Source of the DNA: Uranotaenia lowii
Taxonomy: Eukaryota > Arthropoda > Insecta > Diptera > Culicidae
Reading direction: 5' to 3'
Assembly: GCF_029784155.1 (NCBI RefSeq)
Contig: NC_073691.1
Coordinates: 20,240,006-20,304,005 of the forward strand
Length of the DNA stretch: 64,000 nt
Shown in pieces: positions 43,261 through 54,684 of the stretch. The notes beneath the pieces were generated by a model that saw nothing but the letters and a program-made list of their open reading frames with translations, was not told the DNA's origin and did no database searches. A program made the translations under genes and the position numbers. Position 1 is the stretch's first letter, and the number at the start of each line of letters is the position of its first letter.

Positions 43261-44600
43261 AATCGAAGCATAGCTGCTTATTATTTCCATGAATCAAGAG
43301 GTGTCCTGAAAAATCCCGATTTATAGATTCGCGTTGTCTTGATTTTTGACGAAACCACCTGACACCCCTGATCCAAATTCCGATTGAAGCAACCGCACCC
43401 GGGGTCCATTATACCAGTTTCAACTCAACTTGATATAAAGATAGGTCCAAATTTGATGAGATTTGGGCCCAATTTGACGCAATTCTAAATCGTTTGACAG
43501 TTAATGAAACACGTGTGGGGTTGCCAGTTTTTTTCACTGGATTGGATCTTCTGTTGGTCCAATTCTTGTATAAATTAGACCCAAGAAAAGACAACGAATA
43601 CAGGTGCTATTAGAGGTCATGGTCAGGAGTTATTCCAGTCGATTCCGAAACCAAAAAATACTTCAGTTATCAGCTCATAATTGGACTGAGTATATGATGG
43701 TCAAGGTCGAGGTCGCCAAGCCGTGGTCAATGCAAACTGAGATCAGGAAAGTTTTTGTCCTGAGCAAGAAGGAAACGCTCTAAAAATTGCGGTTCAGGAT
43801 TATATCTGAGAGCATGGTAGTGATGGCCAATCTGATTGGTTCTGGCAACGATAAATACTAATATTACTTAATTTATCGGCCTTATCAGTGAAAAGTGATA
43901 TCCGTTTTTAGTAAGAACATCTTAAGATTATGAAATTTTATAGACGGATTGAAAGTTGGAGGAAACGAAAGATGGTGAAAATGAGCGGGTTGAATTTATT
44001 AGAAGCAAAATCATCACATACCAATTTATTTATCGGCACGGGCCAACTACTATGCTGTAGTAGATACAGATAGAACACATTAGTAGGTCAAGCGCGGTTT
44101 GCCCCACAAGTGGTAACTTGCAGTGCGAACGAACGAAAATGATGGTATGTGATCGCTCAGAAAAGCTCCCGTCAACTCAGAAACGGACCTATCGATGTGT
44201 AGCCTTCTCAGTTTGTTATCATCGCGTTCGTTACAACCGGAGTCTGGTTGCCAAACGCCACGGTTGGTAGTCTGATAGTGGATAGTAAATTGTTGAACTA
44301 AACATGAAACAAAACAAAACCAGGTTATGGTTTGTGGCTTGAACACGAAGGAAGAAGAGAGGAAATATCGGGGTTTTATGTGTCATCATAAACTTTAAAT
44401 ATTAAAAAAAAACAACTGATTGCGGCTTAAGCAGAATATGGAATAAGACTTTACTCGGTATCTCGGTGAATTATTTGTGTGAAGTGAATGGGTAACTTCG
44501 TATCTTTTGTTGCTATCGGTTGATAAATGTGAACACTATATCTAGTATGAAAAAGCCAATTCAATTACTTACTCATTGTTGCTTAGCACTTAAAACATTA
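43261..44600. other. Intergenic, no gene seen
   Basis: Unique, moderately AT-rich sequence. Short open frames (for example at 44080-44346, minus) have no recognisable domain and no splice context. Confidence 0.4.
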
Positions 44601-45540
44601 TAAGGTACACCGGGGTAAGTGTGGACGGGTTTTCGTATAGTTCAACTTTAAAAAATCATAAAAAAATCAGCAGTGGAGCAATTTTGATAAATTGACGTTC
44701 AATGTGATGCAGAACATGTTTTTTACAATAGCTGAAGAGATGAGCTCGATAGAAGCAAAGCGAAAAAAGTTATCACGCAAATCGTTATGGACGGCTGGTG
44801 TCTTCACTTACCCTGCTTTATGGGGTAAGTGTGGACGGTAGATTTTCCCTTTGATTTCTCAGGAAATTTTCAAAAAATTTGTGTTTTCTTGGTTGAATAC
44901 GTTACTTTATTGCTCGAACCGTCCAAAATTTTGAAAAAAGTTCATGATACTATAATTATAGTGTGTAATTTATGTTACAACACACGAGATCCGATTTCAT
45001 CAAAAACACAGAACAAATAAGTACTTTACTCAAATTTTCATGATCCGAATGCTTAATATAGCTAAATAATACAACTCATAAAGGATGAAGGACAGAAAAT
45101 TGAAAAAATGTGTAAACATCAAGTCTTTTTAAAGCCGTCCACACTTACCCCAGGTAGGGGTTGGAGACAAAATTTTAGTTTTTTGTAAATAAACTCTTTT
45201 TTCTTAATTTTTAACCGCTGTTTCTTTTCCTAACTGGTTGTTTGGAATGTAAGGATTGTTTCAATGTAGAGTTTTTCATCGAGAGCCAGCTAGTTTAGGA
45301 GAAATTTGCAATTGAAAAAGATGCACATCAACTCGACATCGTAGTTGAAAATAGAAAATTCCGAAAAAGTCGCTGTAAACAACCGTTATTGGCTGAATCG
45401 TATCTTTTTCACAGTTATTGGATAGATTACAAGTAAATTGAACATTCTGCATCAAAAGTTTGAAAAAATAGTGCACAGTATTGTTTTTATAGCCATCGTC
45501 CACACTTACCCCGCGTCCACACTTACCCCGGTGTACCTTA
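44601..45540. mobile_element. MITE with 27-bp terminal inverted repeats
   Basis: Left end TAAGGTACACCGGGGTAAGT... and right end ...ACTTACCCCGGTGTACCTTA are perfect inverted copies over 27 bases, with TA at both edges as for Tc1/mariner-type insertion. The core word GGGGTAAGTGTGGAC recurs inside near 44822 and, inverted, near 45127 and 45498. No transposase frame, so it is non-autonomous. Confidence 0.85.
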
Positions 45541-45683
45541 CTTACAAAAGGTAAGCCACTCCATCGCAATTACTATCCCTTAGTATAACTTTTTATTTGT
45601 AATTATTACTTGTCAACTGTATTTATGGAGTGGCTTTGAGACTTAATACAACAAGCTAAATTAACTTCTTATACAATTCTGTA

Positions 45684-45689
45684 TTTATT
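45684..45689 (-). terminator. Candidate poly(A) signal of the coiled-coil gene
   Basis: AATAAA on the minus strand about 190 bases after the second (distal) stop of the coiled-coil gene. Confidence 0.4.
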
Positions 45690-45872
45690 TTAAACTTTAC
45701 GCATTTGATGCAAATCTCAACAGAACACTCATTGTTAAATACATACATTGTTCTACATATATCGTTGAAACAGAAACTTTCAAAAACATTCTTTCGAAAA
45801 CGTAACCTCAACAAAAAAGATAAATCAAGCTTCGGTTTGTGCGAGCCACGTGGTTTCACCTAACACACCTAT

Positions 45873-46028
45873 TCAAACCGACTCTTCGGAACTGGGTTTC
45901 GGCAGCGGCACCACGAACTTCCCGTGGGGACATGTATGCCGGCCATCTCGTCGACTGCGACCGCCGCCTCCACCTTTTCTGCCACCCCCACGCCGCGATT
46001 CGCTTACGGACTCCGAATTGGACCGCTG
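45873..46028 (-). CDS. Candidate readthrough extension of the coiled-coil gene
   Basis: Directly after the UAG at 46031-46029 the same frame continues for 51 codons to a TGA. Its composition continues the upstream tail and is protein-like: Ser/Glu-rich, then Gly/Arg-rich (RRGGGRKGGGGGRSRRDG), then HTCPHGKFVV and a Pro/Ser/Glu end. The base after the stop is C (UAG CAG). Stop readthrough of this kind is known from many insect genes. A polymorphic or erroneous stop is the main alternative. Confidence 0.5.
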   Translation of the reverse strand, partial: QRSNSESVSESRRGGGRKGGGGGRSRRDGRHTCPHGKFVVPLPKPSSEESV

Positions 46029-47081
46029 CTATTTGGCAGCTACGCAGTTCTTAATCGGAGGTAGGGTGGTGGTTCCTGCCCCTCCTCCACCACCCCCACC
46101 ATGATGATGGCCGCCGCCACCGCCTCCTCCTCCACCTCCACCTCCACCGCCGCCGCCGTGATTGTGATGATGGTGGTGCCCGTGGTGAGCGTGATGGTGA
46201 GCGTGCTCTCGAATACTTTGCTGCTGCATACACTTGTTGTGCTGGCATATCTGTTTGCGCAAATCCGACAGCTTCTTTTCCATGTCTTTCTTGCGCTATG
46301 AAAGGGATGAGTTAGTTCTAATGAATGTCGACTCCTTGAAACTATTTTAGGTGTTGTTTGTTGACTTACGGCTAATTCGTGTTCCAGTTTGTCCTGTACG
46401 ATGTGAATTTTCTTCCTCAAGTCCATGATTCCTCGAACCAAATGGTCAGCCGTGCTTTTCATGTTTGCCTGAAATGAAATTTAAACATGCTCGTCAAAAT
46501 ATGTCGACATTTTTTACTGTTCAGTCGATTTCTCGACATTGTGTCGCTTACCATAATCTTGAGCTTTTCGGGCGAGTGTGGCATACAGCTGGGGGCGTTT
46601 CCCTTGAGCGGACAGTTCTCCGGTAACCGTGCCAGGCAGGGACGCCGCCGCCGGCAGCCCTCTATGTGCCAGGTGACGTGTTCTATTTGGTGCTGCAGCT
46701 TCGCCTTCTCCCGACAGAGGGCTTCGCCCTTGGCCTGCAGTTCGGCAAGCTGCTTTTTCCGAACCTCGTCAAACTGTGGGGTTTAAAAACCAATAGGAAA
46801 AATTACTGAAAAATTATTCCCACATGATGGCACTTCAAAGCAGTCTGAATTTCAGTATCGCTTACTTTTCGTCATTTTTGTTTTGATTTTTTTTTACAGT
46901 GTATGTTGATGAAGCCAATGTTGAATAAAAATGGAAACCTAACTCACTGAACTGACCTTGGCCCTCCGGAGGGCTTCCTCCTCCTGCATGTCCCTGAATT
47001 TAACGGCCAACTTCCGATAGTTGGATTCGATATCGTGGCGTTCCTTCAGGACATTGTTGATTGATTGTAGGACGTTGATTT
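46029..47081 (-). CDS. Coiled-coil protein with His/Gly-rich tail, 3' exons only
   Basis: Four minus-strand exons with matching phase: 46957-47081, 46552-46773, 46370-46468 and 46029-46295. The first begins in phase 1, so at least one more exon lies upstream; none was found between 47082 and the right edge. The visible 237 residues are mostly charged heptad-like helix (EINVLQSINNVLKERHDIE, KKQLAELQAKGEAL, MDLRKKIHIVQDKLEHEL), broken by a Cys/Pro/Arg-rich insert (CRRRRPCLARLPENC). The tail is HAHHHAHHGHHHHH, then 16 Gly, HHH and 7 Gly, and ends PPIKNCVAAK at a TAG. I do not recognise the family. The exon set is supported by good splice sites and by frame continuity. Confidence 0.7.
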
Positions 47082-47919
47082 CTGTTAAGAAAAAAACAAA
47101 ACATAAAAAATTGTTTCTAAAACTTTTCAAGTAAATCAAATTTTGTATAAATTAATCTAAGAGCTTCATTCTTTAGAATCAACCTACTGTTCACGTCAAT
47201 TCCCTCAAAAGAAAAGTTTTTCACTCTTCATAACCGCACAAACTTTCAAGGCCATTCGGACGGATTGAGGAAACTCCAAAATATGTTTAATAGTTTTAAC
47301 TTCTTCTAGTCAGCCGCAGCACTTAATTCTTCCCAATTTACTTGAAAGCCTCCACTTAGTGAGTGCTACCTCCGCCTAAATTGGCCCATTTTTAACGGCT
47401 TACTGCCAAAACTTTTGCGAAGCTCAAGGACGTGAGAGTACTTCCGGTTGTTGTAAAAAAAAATGAACTGACACTATAACTAGAAGCTATCAATTTATGT
47501 GGGTCACGACGAATAGAATTTCTTCGCTTCCGGGAACTGGGTGTTTTCTCGCGAGGTTGTGTGCGGTTTTATGGCGGTTTAATGGGCGTCGATATGTTAA
47601 TGGATATTTGACAAACTGCGTTGTTTGACTTCCATGTGCTTCCATGAAGTGGTTTTATTGTTGTGTGTCCTTGAACTGATTCTATTTGGGTTCAAGTATC
47701 ATCATTCTACTTGAAATTATTGAGCTTGTTAAAATCTGAATTAATCTTTTTTTGCTTTTTATTGAAACAAGAGTCTTTAATCTATCGAACTATTATGCAG
47801 TTTTTTTAACAGGATGAAACATCCGTATGTCTCATAATTTTGTTATTTTATTGGAAAACTTAATAACCTTGTTAAAAGTTGTTATAACATATAATATTAC
47901 GAACAAAAAATATATGGTT
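47082..47919. other. Upstream intron or intergenic DNA, no exon found
   Basis: Expected to be intron of the coiled-coil gene, since exon 46957-47081 begins in mid codon. No matching upstream exon was recognised. Confidence 0.35.
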
Positions 47920-48735
47920 AGGCGGCATCCATAAATTACGTAACGCAAAAAATGCACTTTTTTGACCCCCTCCCCCCCGTATGTCACAAATCGTAACGCT
48001 TCGACGTACCCCCCTATGAAAATTACGTAACGCTGATAATTACCCCCCCCCTCCCCCCTTCTCCGATTTTCTCATGTTATTAAATACTGATTTTCGAAGG
48101 TCAAAAAAACATTTTAAATTTTTTTAACGTTCTTTAAAACGGAATTAATATCGTTTCTTAGTACTAATTGATGATAATTCTCTGATTAAATAAATTGAAT
48201 GTCTTCATACAATTTGCTCTGTGCTTGTAAACTGATGATTTAACTTGTTTACTTAATTTTGTTCAAAGCGCATAACTTGTTACGCAAAATATACTCCACT
48301 TAGTAATATTCGTCGGAATAATCAAAATTGCATTTTTTAAATCAATTGAGAAAAAATAGTAAAATTTCCGTCTTAAGGATGAATTGAGTTCTTGGGGATA
48401 AATGTACCCAATATTCGGTTTTACAACGGTTATTTAACGGATATTCAATACACATTTTAAGGAATGTACATATCTCAGAATCTTTAAACAGGAAAGGTTA
48501 CAATCCAGTTTCAATCATATTGAAGCTCACAAATCTTAAGCTGATTTGGGTTTGCATATCATTCTGCCAAAATTGCATGACATCAAAATAGCTGCAATAA
48601 AACTTAAATTTTTAAGGAAAAATCGTTACGTAACGATGAGCGTACCTCCCCCCCTCCCCTATGTCACAATTCGTAACGATCGAGCATACTCCCTCCCCCC
48701 CCCTAGGAGCGTTACGTAATTTATGGATGCCCCCT
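47920..48735. mobile_element. MITE with TIRs GGCATCCATAAATTACGTAA
   Basis: The left end AGGCGGCATCCATAAATTAC and the inverted right end match over about 26 bases with one mismatch. C-rich blocks (GACCCCCTCCCCCCCGTATGTCAC type) lie just inside both ends. The interior is AT-rich and non-coding. The target duplication could not be fixed. Confidence 0.75.
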
Positions 48736-48892
48736 TATTTGTTTGTAATTCTCAATTTGAATATTAATACCATTAAATTACAATTCTAAATAGAAGTTAA
48801 TTTTCAAAAATGACTTAAAAAATATGTGAGCTGTTGACTTCCATGATTCAGAACACAAATTTAAGCAAAACGCTTTCAAGAAAGACTGTCAG

Positions 48893-48930
48893 CGCAGACA
48901 CCAGATACCACCAGGTATCTGGTGTCTGCG
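48893..48930. repeat. Perfect 17-bp hairpin
   Basis: CGCAGACACCAGATACC, then ACCA, then its exact reverse complement. No terminator or gene context explains it. Confidence 0.8.
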
Positions 48931-50429
48931 ATTTTACTCTGCTAGTGCAATCTGTCGAACTCTCGCCAATGAACTGACTCAATTTTTGTTTAACGTAGAA
49001 CATCCTATTTTTGTCTATTTTGTTATTTTTTCAATAGTTGTAATCAGAGCGTAAAAACTTCACCGTCATCAGTCATAAAACTGTGACTGTGAAAAAATTA
49101 AAGCAGTCGCATTCATAACAGACGCCTTCAAATGAGTAACCAAGCAAACAAACATGCCTCAACCTTCAGTCAAATGAAGCGTCGGAAAAATCATAGTCGC
49201 CGTCAGCCCGTCGTCGTCTTTTTGACTGTGACGGGATATTGTTTAGATTAAAAAAAATCTAAGACGTCATCGAAAAGGACACGTTCATCATTAGTCATGC
49301 CATTAATGAAACTGAAACCCGTTACCGGGTTTCGGTTCAGATAGACATACAATGGAATGGAAACGTTTTCAACTTAGTTTCCGTTTTTGGAGATCAGTTC
49401 AGGGTAGTCAAGGCCCGGGATAAAATCGAACCAAACATCAACTATCTCAACCGAGGAGAACTCCGTAGGGACTAAAAAGGACAAATCGACCTTGCGGCTG
49501 TACGATCCTTCTTTTAATGTGCTTTTTATTTAGTCTTTCAAAATGTTTAGTAGTATTATTTAAATCTGAATTTCATTTGTCCTCGATACTGGCAATTAGT
49601 CCAACAAGCAATCCATATACTCGAAATTTTTCAAATCATACACAAATGCTTTCAACCGACGCCGTCATCTTGCTTGACGACCGTCATTTGAAAAATAACA
49701 TGCGTCACGTGAACAGAAATCCATGACGATAGTCAAGCTTTTCCAGTCCCTTGAAGAATGACTGGCAGTCAAATGAGGTCTAAAACGTGATGGTGAAGGA
49801 AAATCAGCAACCACGTCAACTATGATGTTTGAAAAATTGATGCTCTGGTTGTAATCATGGCCGTAGGAACGGGGTGGGGGGGGGGGGTTTGGGGGTAAAA
49901 CCCCCCCTCCCCCATGAGGATTAAAAAAAGCAAGCGAGAAATTCTACTCTACACTCAAAATTTTGAATTCAGAATCAAATTAAAATAATAGAGTAAGGTT
50001 AATCAAGAGTAACAATCTAGACTAAAATTGATGCTAAAAACCCACCCAAAGTTCAAAATTCTGCTAAACTTTTTCAAAATTTTCTCATTTTTTCAAAGAA
50101 ATTCAGGTCTGAATATTAGATTTTAATTTGAATTAAATCCATTTCGGAGGTTATTTCCTTAATGGCCCGCCACACTCCCCCACACCAAAAAACTCAATTT
50201 GAGCCTCCTGGTAATGGACACATCAGTTCTCGGCACGTCTGGCAGCTAAGATAAAATAATTCAAGATCGCGTTCAAAATTTACTCATGCCGAGAACTCAA
50301 TTTTTTTTTATTTAATGTGCGAGGTAATGTAACTTTAAGCAAAACAAATAACACTAAAAGTGAATCTCAGTGGAAAAAGTTTCCTTTGAAGAGATCCACT
50401 TAGAAAAAAGGGAATTAAATTAAATAATT
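48931..50429. other. Intergenic DNA with short inverted words and a G-run
   Basis: No gene seen. Repeated GACTGTGAC/GTCA-type words occur at 49080-49240 and 49740-49790. A G-rich block at 49871-49895 (GGGG-t-G12-ttt-GGGGG) is followed at once by C7 and C5 runs. A loose inverted pair AGTTCTCGGCA/TGCCGAGAACT lies at about 50224-50292. Confidence 0.4.
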
Positions 50430-50693
50430 TGTTGTGGCTGGACCATTCGAAAACTCTTAGGAAGCGAAATAAAAGACAACCGTTCTTGTTCGCGATTAAA
50501 AGGAAAGAGGACATTTATTTCATTCGCATTAATAATATCAATTTTTCCCGCTCAAGTTATACAAATGGTTACAAAGAAACAATGGCAAACTGGCAACATA
50601 TAAGATTGAAATTATAGCAACGATACAAGGGGTTTTCAAAACAATACAATAGCGAATCTATATTCGGGTGACCAATATGAGTGAGACTCATCA
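50430..50693 (-). repeat. 3' LTR of the miniature element
   Basis: 264 bp; identical by eye to 51448-51711. Confidence 0.92.
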
Positions 50694-51447
50694 TACCGGC
50701 CACCTAAAACTACAGTTTTAACATTGGTAGCCCTAGCTCTGTTTTGATTTGGACTATAATTTACACAATCACACAAAATTCAACCTATTTCCAGCTTCTA
50801 GCGCAAACGTTATCACTTCTTCGTCAACTGGGACATCATTGGCTTTCATAACACGAAAACTGGACAGTAGCTGGTAGAACTGGGAATCGCTTTGCCTTGG
50901 AAGTGGTAGGTACATCGGCTGCTAACCTTCGGATTTGGCAAACATCGCTCTATCGGATCCGCCGGGACAAATTGGTTTTTTTCTTCGAAACACTGCAAAA
51001 CAATTTCACAGCGAGTATTGACCGGACAGTCAATACTGCAGTTGTCCGGATGGCTGGTGTTGGACCTGAACACCAGTTCCACCCATCCGGGCTGCTTTCT
51101 TAACAGGAACGGAACGTTGATGAAGCAGTGGGTGGGTAGTTCTATCAATCCGGCTCTTATAACACATCGGAAACGGGGTACAATTAACACAGGGATCGTT
51201 GCAAAACTGGAGCTGGGTCATAGTATGAAGTTGGGTCATTTGCCAGGGTAGCTCCATGTTTCTGCAACGACGTAGCACGGGACTCAGGGCTAGGTGGACT
51301 GAGCTTGAAAGGAATTCCGTCTTATTCAGGTTGCGTGATCGATCTGGGGTAGGACTGAACCAGTGGGAACCAGGAGGGTGACTTAACGCGCTATCAGGAG
51401 CATCAAACTCCCGGCGAAAGCTACCCAATCCTGGTCACGGCACCAAA

Positions 51448-51711
51448 TGTTGTGGCTGGACCATTCGAAAACTCTTAGGAAGCGAAATAAAAGACAACCG
51501 TTCTTGTTCGCGATTAAAAGGAAAGAGGACATTTATTTCATTCGCATTAATAATATCAATTTTTCCCGCTCAAGTTATACAAATGGTTACAAAGAAACAA
51601 TGGCAAACTGGCAACATATAAGATTGAAATTATAGCAACGATACAAGGGGTTTTCAAAACAATACAATAGCGAATCTATATTCGGGTGACCAATATGAGT
51701 GAGACTCATCA
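51448..51711 (-). repeat. 5' LTR of the miniature element
   Basis: 264 bp; followed on its outer side by the TAATT duplication and on its inner side by the primer-binding site. Confidence 0.92.
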
Positions 51712-51845
51712 TAATTAAATAACTACTTATACTAATACTAATACTAATACATATAATTATAAGCAAAAAAAATTAAAACTTATAATTAGGATTGATTAAG
51801 GAAAATATATAAAAAGCTGGCTAAGTTGTTGGTCGCGTATTAGCT

Positions 51846-52745
51846 AATAAAGCTTAGTTCTTTTAGAAATGGGACACTTTGATTTGCTAATAGCTCGTTA
51901 ACTAGTTATTGGATATTAAAAATTTTGACAGCATTTTGTTGCCTGTAAAAAGTACTATTCGACCTATTTTTTTCAAAATTTAAAATTCACGCGTTTTTGA
52001 GATATGTACGTTACAAGAGAAAAAGAAAAAAATAATTTTGCACAGATACCTTTAAAATTCGTTATTATCAAATTGATAGCTGACAAAACCGTTGATTATT
52101 CAAAGAATTACTGAGTTTTTGTGGTGGATAAGTATGCAAACACTGTCAATAATGTCCACAAAGTTCAAATCAAGCATTGGAGTGAAGCACATGATCGGCA
52201 ACAACGGTTAAGGATCATCAAGGAAGTCAAGTCTCATACCAGCATTTTTAATTTTCAACAATCATTGAAATCCAACCTCAAACAACCATTTCTTTATAGT
52301 TCCAAAGCTCTTAAGCTGTAAAACCGGTACCAAAAAAAAAAACGTTCAAAAATGTGGTCAAAAATAAACAAATTTGTTCATTTCGAAACAACTGTATCCA
52401 CTAAAATGCTTCCAGTTTCTTTTAAAAGAGAAGTATTGGACTGAAAAGTATCAGAAATTGAAGAAGAAGGGTGAAACCACCTAAAATATAGATTTTACGA
52501 AGTATAAGTTGGAGAAACTGATCAATACCATGACTGAAAAAAGTGTGCGCCGGCCAATGGGAGATACCAAGAATAAAGTAGAAATTTCTTGAACAAAAAA
52601 CGGTAAATATTTTTTTTCAAATTTTTTCATGAAAGATCATAACATTACCTTCATTTTCTTCATAGAAAGTATTTTGTTCAAACGAATGGTTTTTGAGATA
52701 CAGGCATTCGTAACTGTCCCATTTCTAAAAGGACTAAGCTTTATT
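51846..52745. mobile_element. TIR element with 31-bp inverted ends
   Basis: AATAAAGCTTAGTTCTTTTA... (51846-51876) and its inverted partner at 52715-52745 match at 30 of 31 bases. A short plus-strand open frame at 52121-52321 is not recognised. Target duplication unclear, so the outer limits may be a few bases off. Confidence 0.7.
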
Positions 52746-52810
52746 TCTTTAAAATGTTGTAAAGATTTGGTCTTAAAAATGTTCCGACTATTGGTGTTTT
52801 TAATATGCTA

Positions 52811-54461
52811 TACACCGGTAGTGAACGTCAAATTCTGTAAATTATAAGAGGAATTTAAATTGTCAAAGACGAAAAGACATGTTTGTAAATCACATAGTTG
52901 CGCTAACGGTAAGATATTGTGAGATCTGTCAGAGTAAAGTAATTTGGAGGAGTACCAGCTGGGAAGATTAAAAATCATTTTTAAACATCGGTTTTGTAAT
53001 ACTTGTAACCGAGAGAGCAAGGATAATGCTGCTCTACCCCAGACAGCTACTAAATAATTTAAACGAGAGTGCACAAACGCGTGGTAAAATTTTAAAATGA
53101 CGTGACGCGGTACAAAGTTTTTCACTCTCCATATAATTCCACTGAAAGATGATATTTTTTTTTTGCAGATTATCAATGTGATGGTGCCAGGTTATTTTTT
53201 CGTCTAGTAGGATTCTAAGGTATTTAAAATAAACAACTTTTTCAACAACACCATTTAAAAAACTTGGATCCCTGTGTGGTTGAATCTCTTTTCGTGATGA
53301 ACGAAAAATCATGTATTTAGTTTTCGTGAAATTGAGGGTAAGTAAGTTGGCAGAAAAATATTGCTGTAAGATCACTAAATCTTCCTCCATTTTTTTGATA
53401 ATGGTGTGTGGACATTTTTCCGGGTAAAAGAGAGCCGTATCGTCCGCAAAAAGACGTGGTAAACCATGAAGTGGAAGTTTGCTTATGTCGTTTATGTATA
53501 GTAGGAATAAAAGAGGTCCGATGTTGCTACCTTGAGGGACACCAACTTCAAGGATCTCTGAGGAACTAAACGCATCTTCAATAGAGACACATTGTTTTCT
53601 ACCGATTAAGTAGCTACGGATGAGATCATTGGCAATGCCTCGGATTCCATAGCGTTCTAGTTTATCAAGGAGAACATTATGATCAAGCGTGTCAAAGGCT
53701 TTTTTGAGGTCTAGGAACAAACCACCAACAAGTTTTTTACAATCAATGTTTTCAACTATTGTATCGATCAGTTCACTAATAGCAATCAGAGTGCTTGACC
53801 CAGATCTGAAACCATACTGTAGGCGATAAAGCACATTATTATCATTCAAAAAAGAACTTATTCTATCTTTTAATAATTTTTCGAGGACTTTGCTGAAAAC
53901 ACTCAGAGTGGATATGGGTCGATAATTATTTATATCAGTAGGGTCTCCAGATTTGAAGATTGGTGTGACTCTAGCTGTTTTCAAAATTTCTGGATATATT
54001 CCTGTGTCCAAAATATTGTTAAAGCATTCCGAAAGAATGCCGCCAAACGACTCCGAGTGGTTTTTCAAAACATTAGACGAGATTTTATCCGGTCCACAGC
54101 TTTTTTTATTTTTCAATGACTGAATCGCTAGCATAACTTCAGCAGGAGTTGACGGTCGTAAGAAAATTGAACTAGAGATACGATCAATTCTCGACAAGTA
54201 GTCGTAGGAAGGATCAATATTAATATTTTGGGCGAGAGATTTGCCAATGCCTGTAAAGAAATTATTGAGTGTTTGACACACTTGACGTTTATTGTCGATT
54301 TGGACATCATTAATTCTGAGAGTGATTGTTGACACATTTTTTGTTCTGCCCAACATTGAGTTAATTTGTTTCCATAATTTTGAGTGCGTTGTATTGCAAA
54401 GAATATTTTCATAGTACGAACGCTTACAGTTTCTGATAGCATAATTCGCATAGCCTTCCGT
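52811..54461 (-). pseudogene. LINE reverse transcriptase (CR1/L2-like), 5'-truncated and frameshifted
   Basis: A 440-codon minus-strand frame holds the reverse transcriptase: NNYRPISTLSVFSKVLEKLL, QYGFRSGSSTL, FLDLKKAFDTLDH, GVPQGSNIGPLLFLLYIND and FADD in place of the more common YADD. Near an A/T homopolymer at about 53150-53165 the frame shifts, and the C-terminal part (KFYHAFVHSRLNYLVAVWG) goes on in another frame to about 52811. No endonuclease domain is present. The fragment differs in type from the RNase H-bearing LINE at 21144-26606. Confidence 0.85.
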
Positions 54462-54684
54462 ATTTAAAAAAAAAAAAAGAAAAAAATTGTTTTATATGCA
54501 AATTCAAAGTTCATCAACTTAAATCTTACACATAACAAAAAAATTGAAAGCTTCGAAATGGCAGTCCTAAATTGAAAACTCAGATTCCAATTCATCATAT
54601 TAAAATCATATTTTTGTTCACATTCACAATACATATTAAAAATAAATAATATTGATGATGGTTTTAGATTAAGATAATTTAAAT

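Larger units (their letters stand above)
50430..51711 (-). mobile_element. Miniature LTR retrotransposon (BEL-like, non-autonomous)
   Basis: Two 264-bp LTRs (50430-50693 and 51448-51711) appear identical, begin TG and end CA, and are flanked by the 5-bp duplication TAATT (50425-50429 and 51712-51716). The internal part is only 754 bp. On the minus strand a primer-binding site TGGTGCCGTGACCAGGAT starts two bases inside the 5' LTR, which sets the direction. There is no gag, protease, polymerase or integrase. Two overlapping minus-strand open frames (51030-51428 and 50846-51190), the second Cys-rich, may be remnants and are not recognised. Confidence 0.92.

Noticed and set aside
44080..44346. 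88-codon minus-strand open frame
   Set aside because: No domain, no splice context, not long enough to stand alone.
45850..46104. Plus-strand Pro-rich open frame antisense to the coiled-coil gene tail
   Set aside because: It mirrors the Gly-rich codons of the minus-strand frame. The minus strand has matching splice sites and frame continuity, so the plus frame is taken as a shadow.
46040..46462. 140-codon minus-strand frame running straight through 46296-46369
   Set aside because: It crosses a good intron (donor GTAAGT after 46370, acceptor before 46295); the spliced frame gives the better protein.
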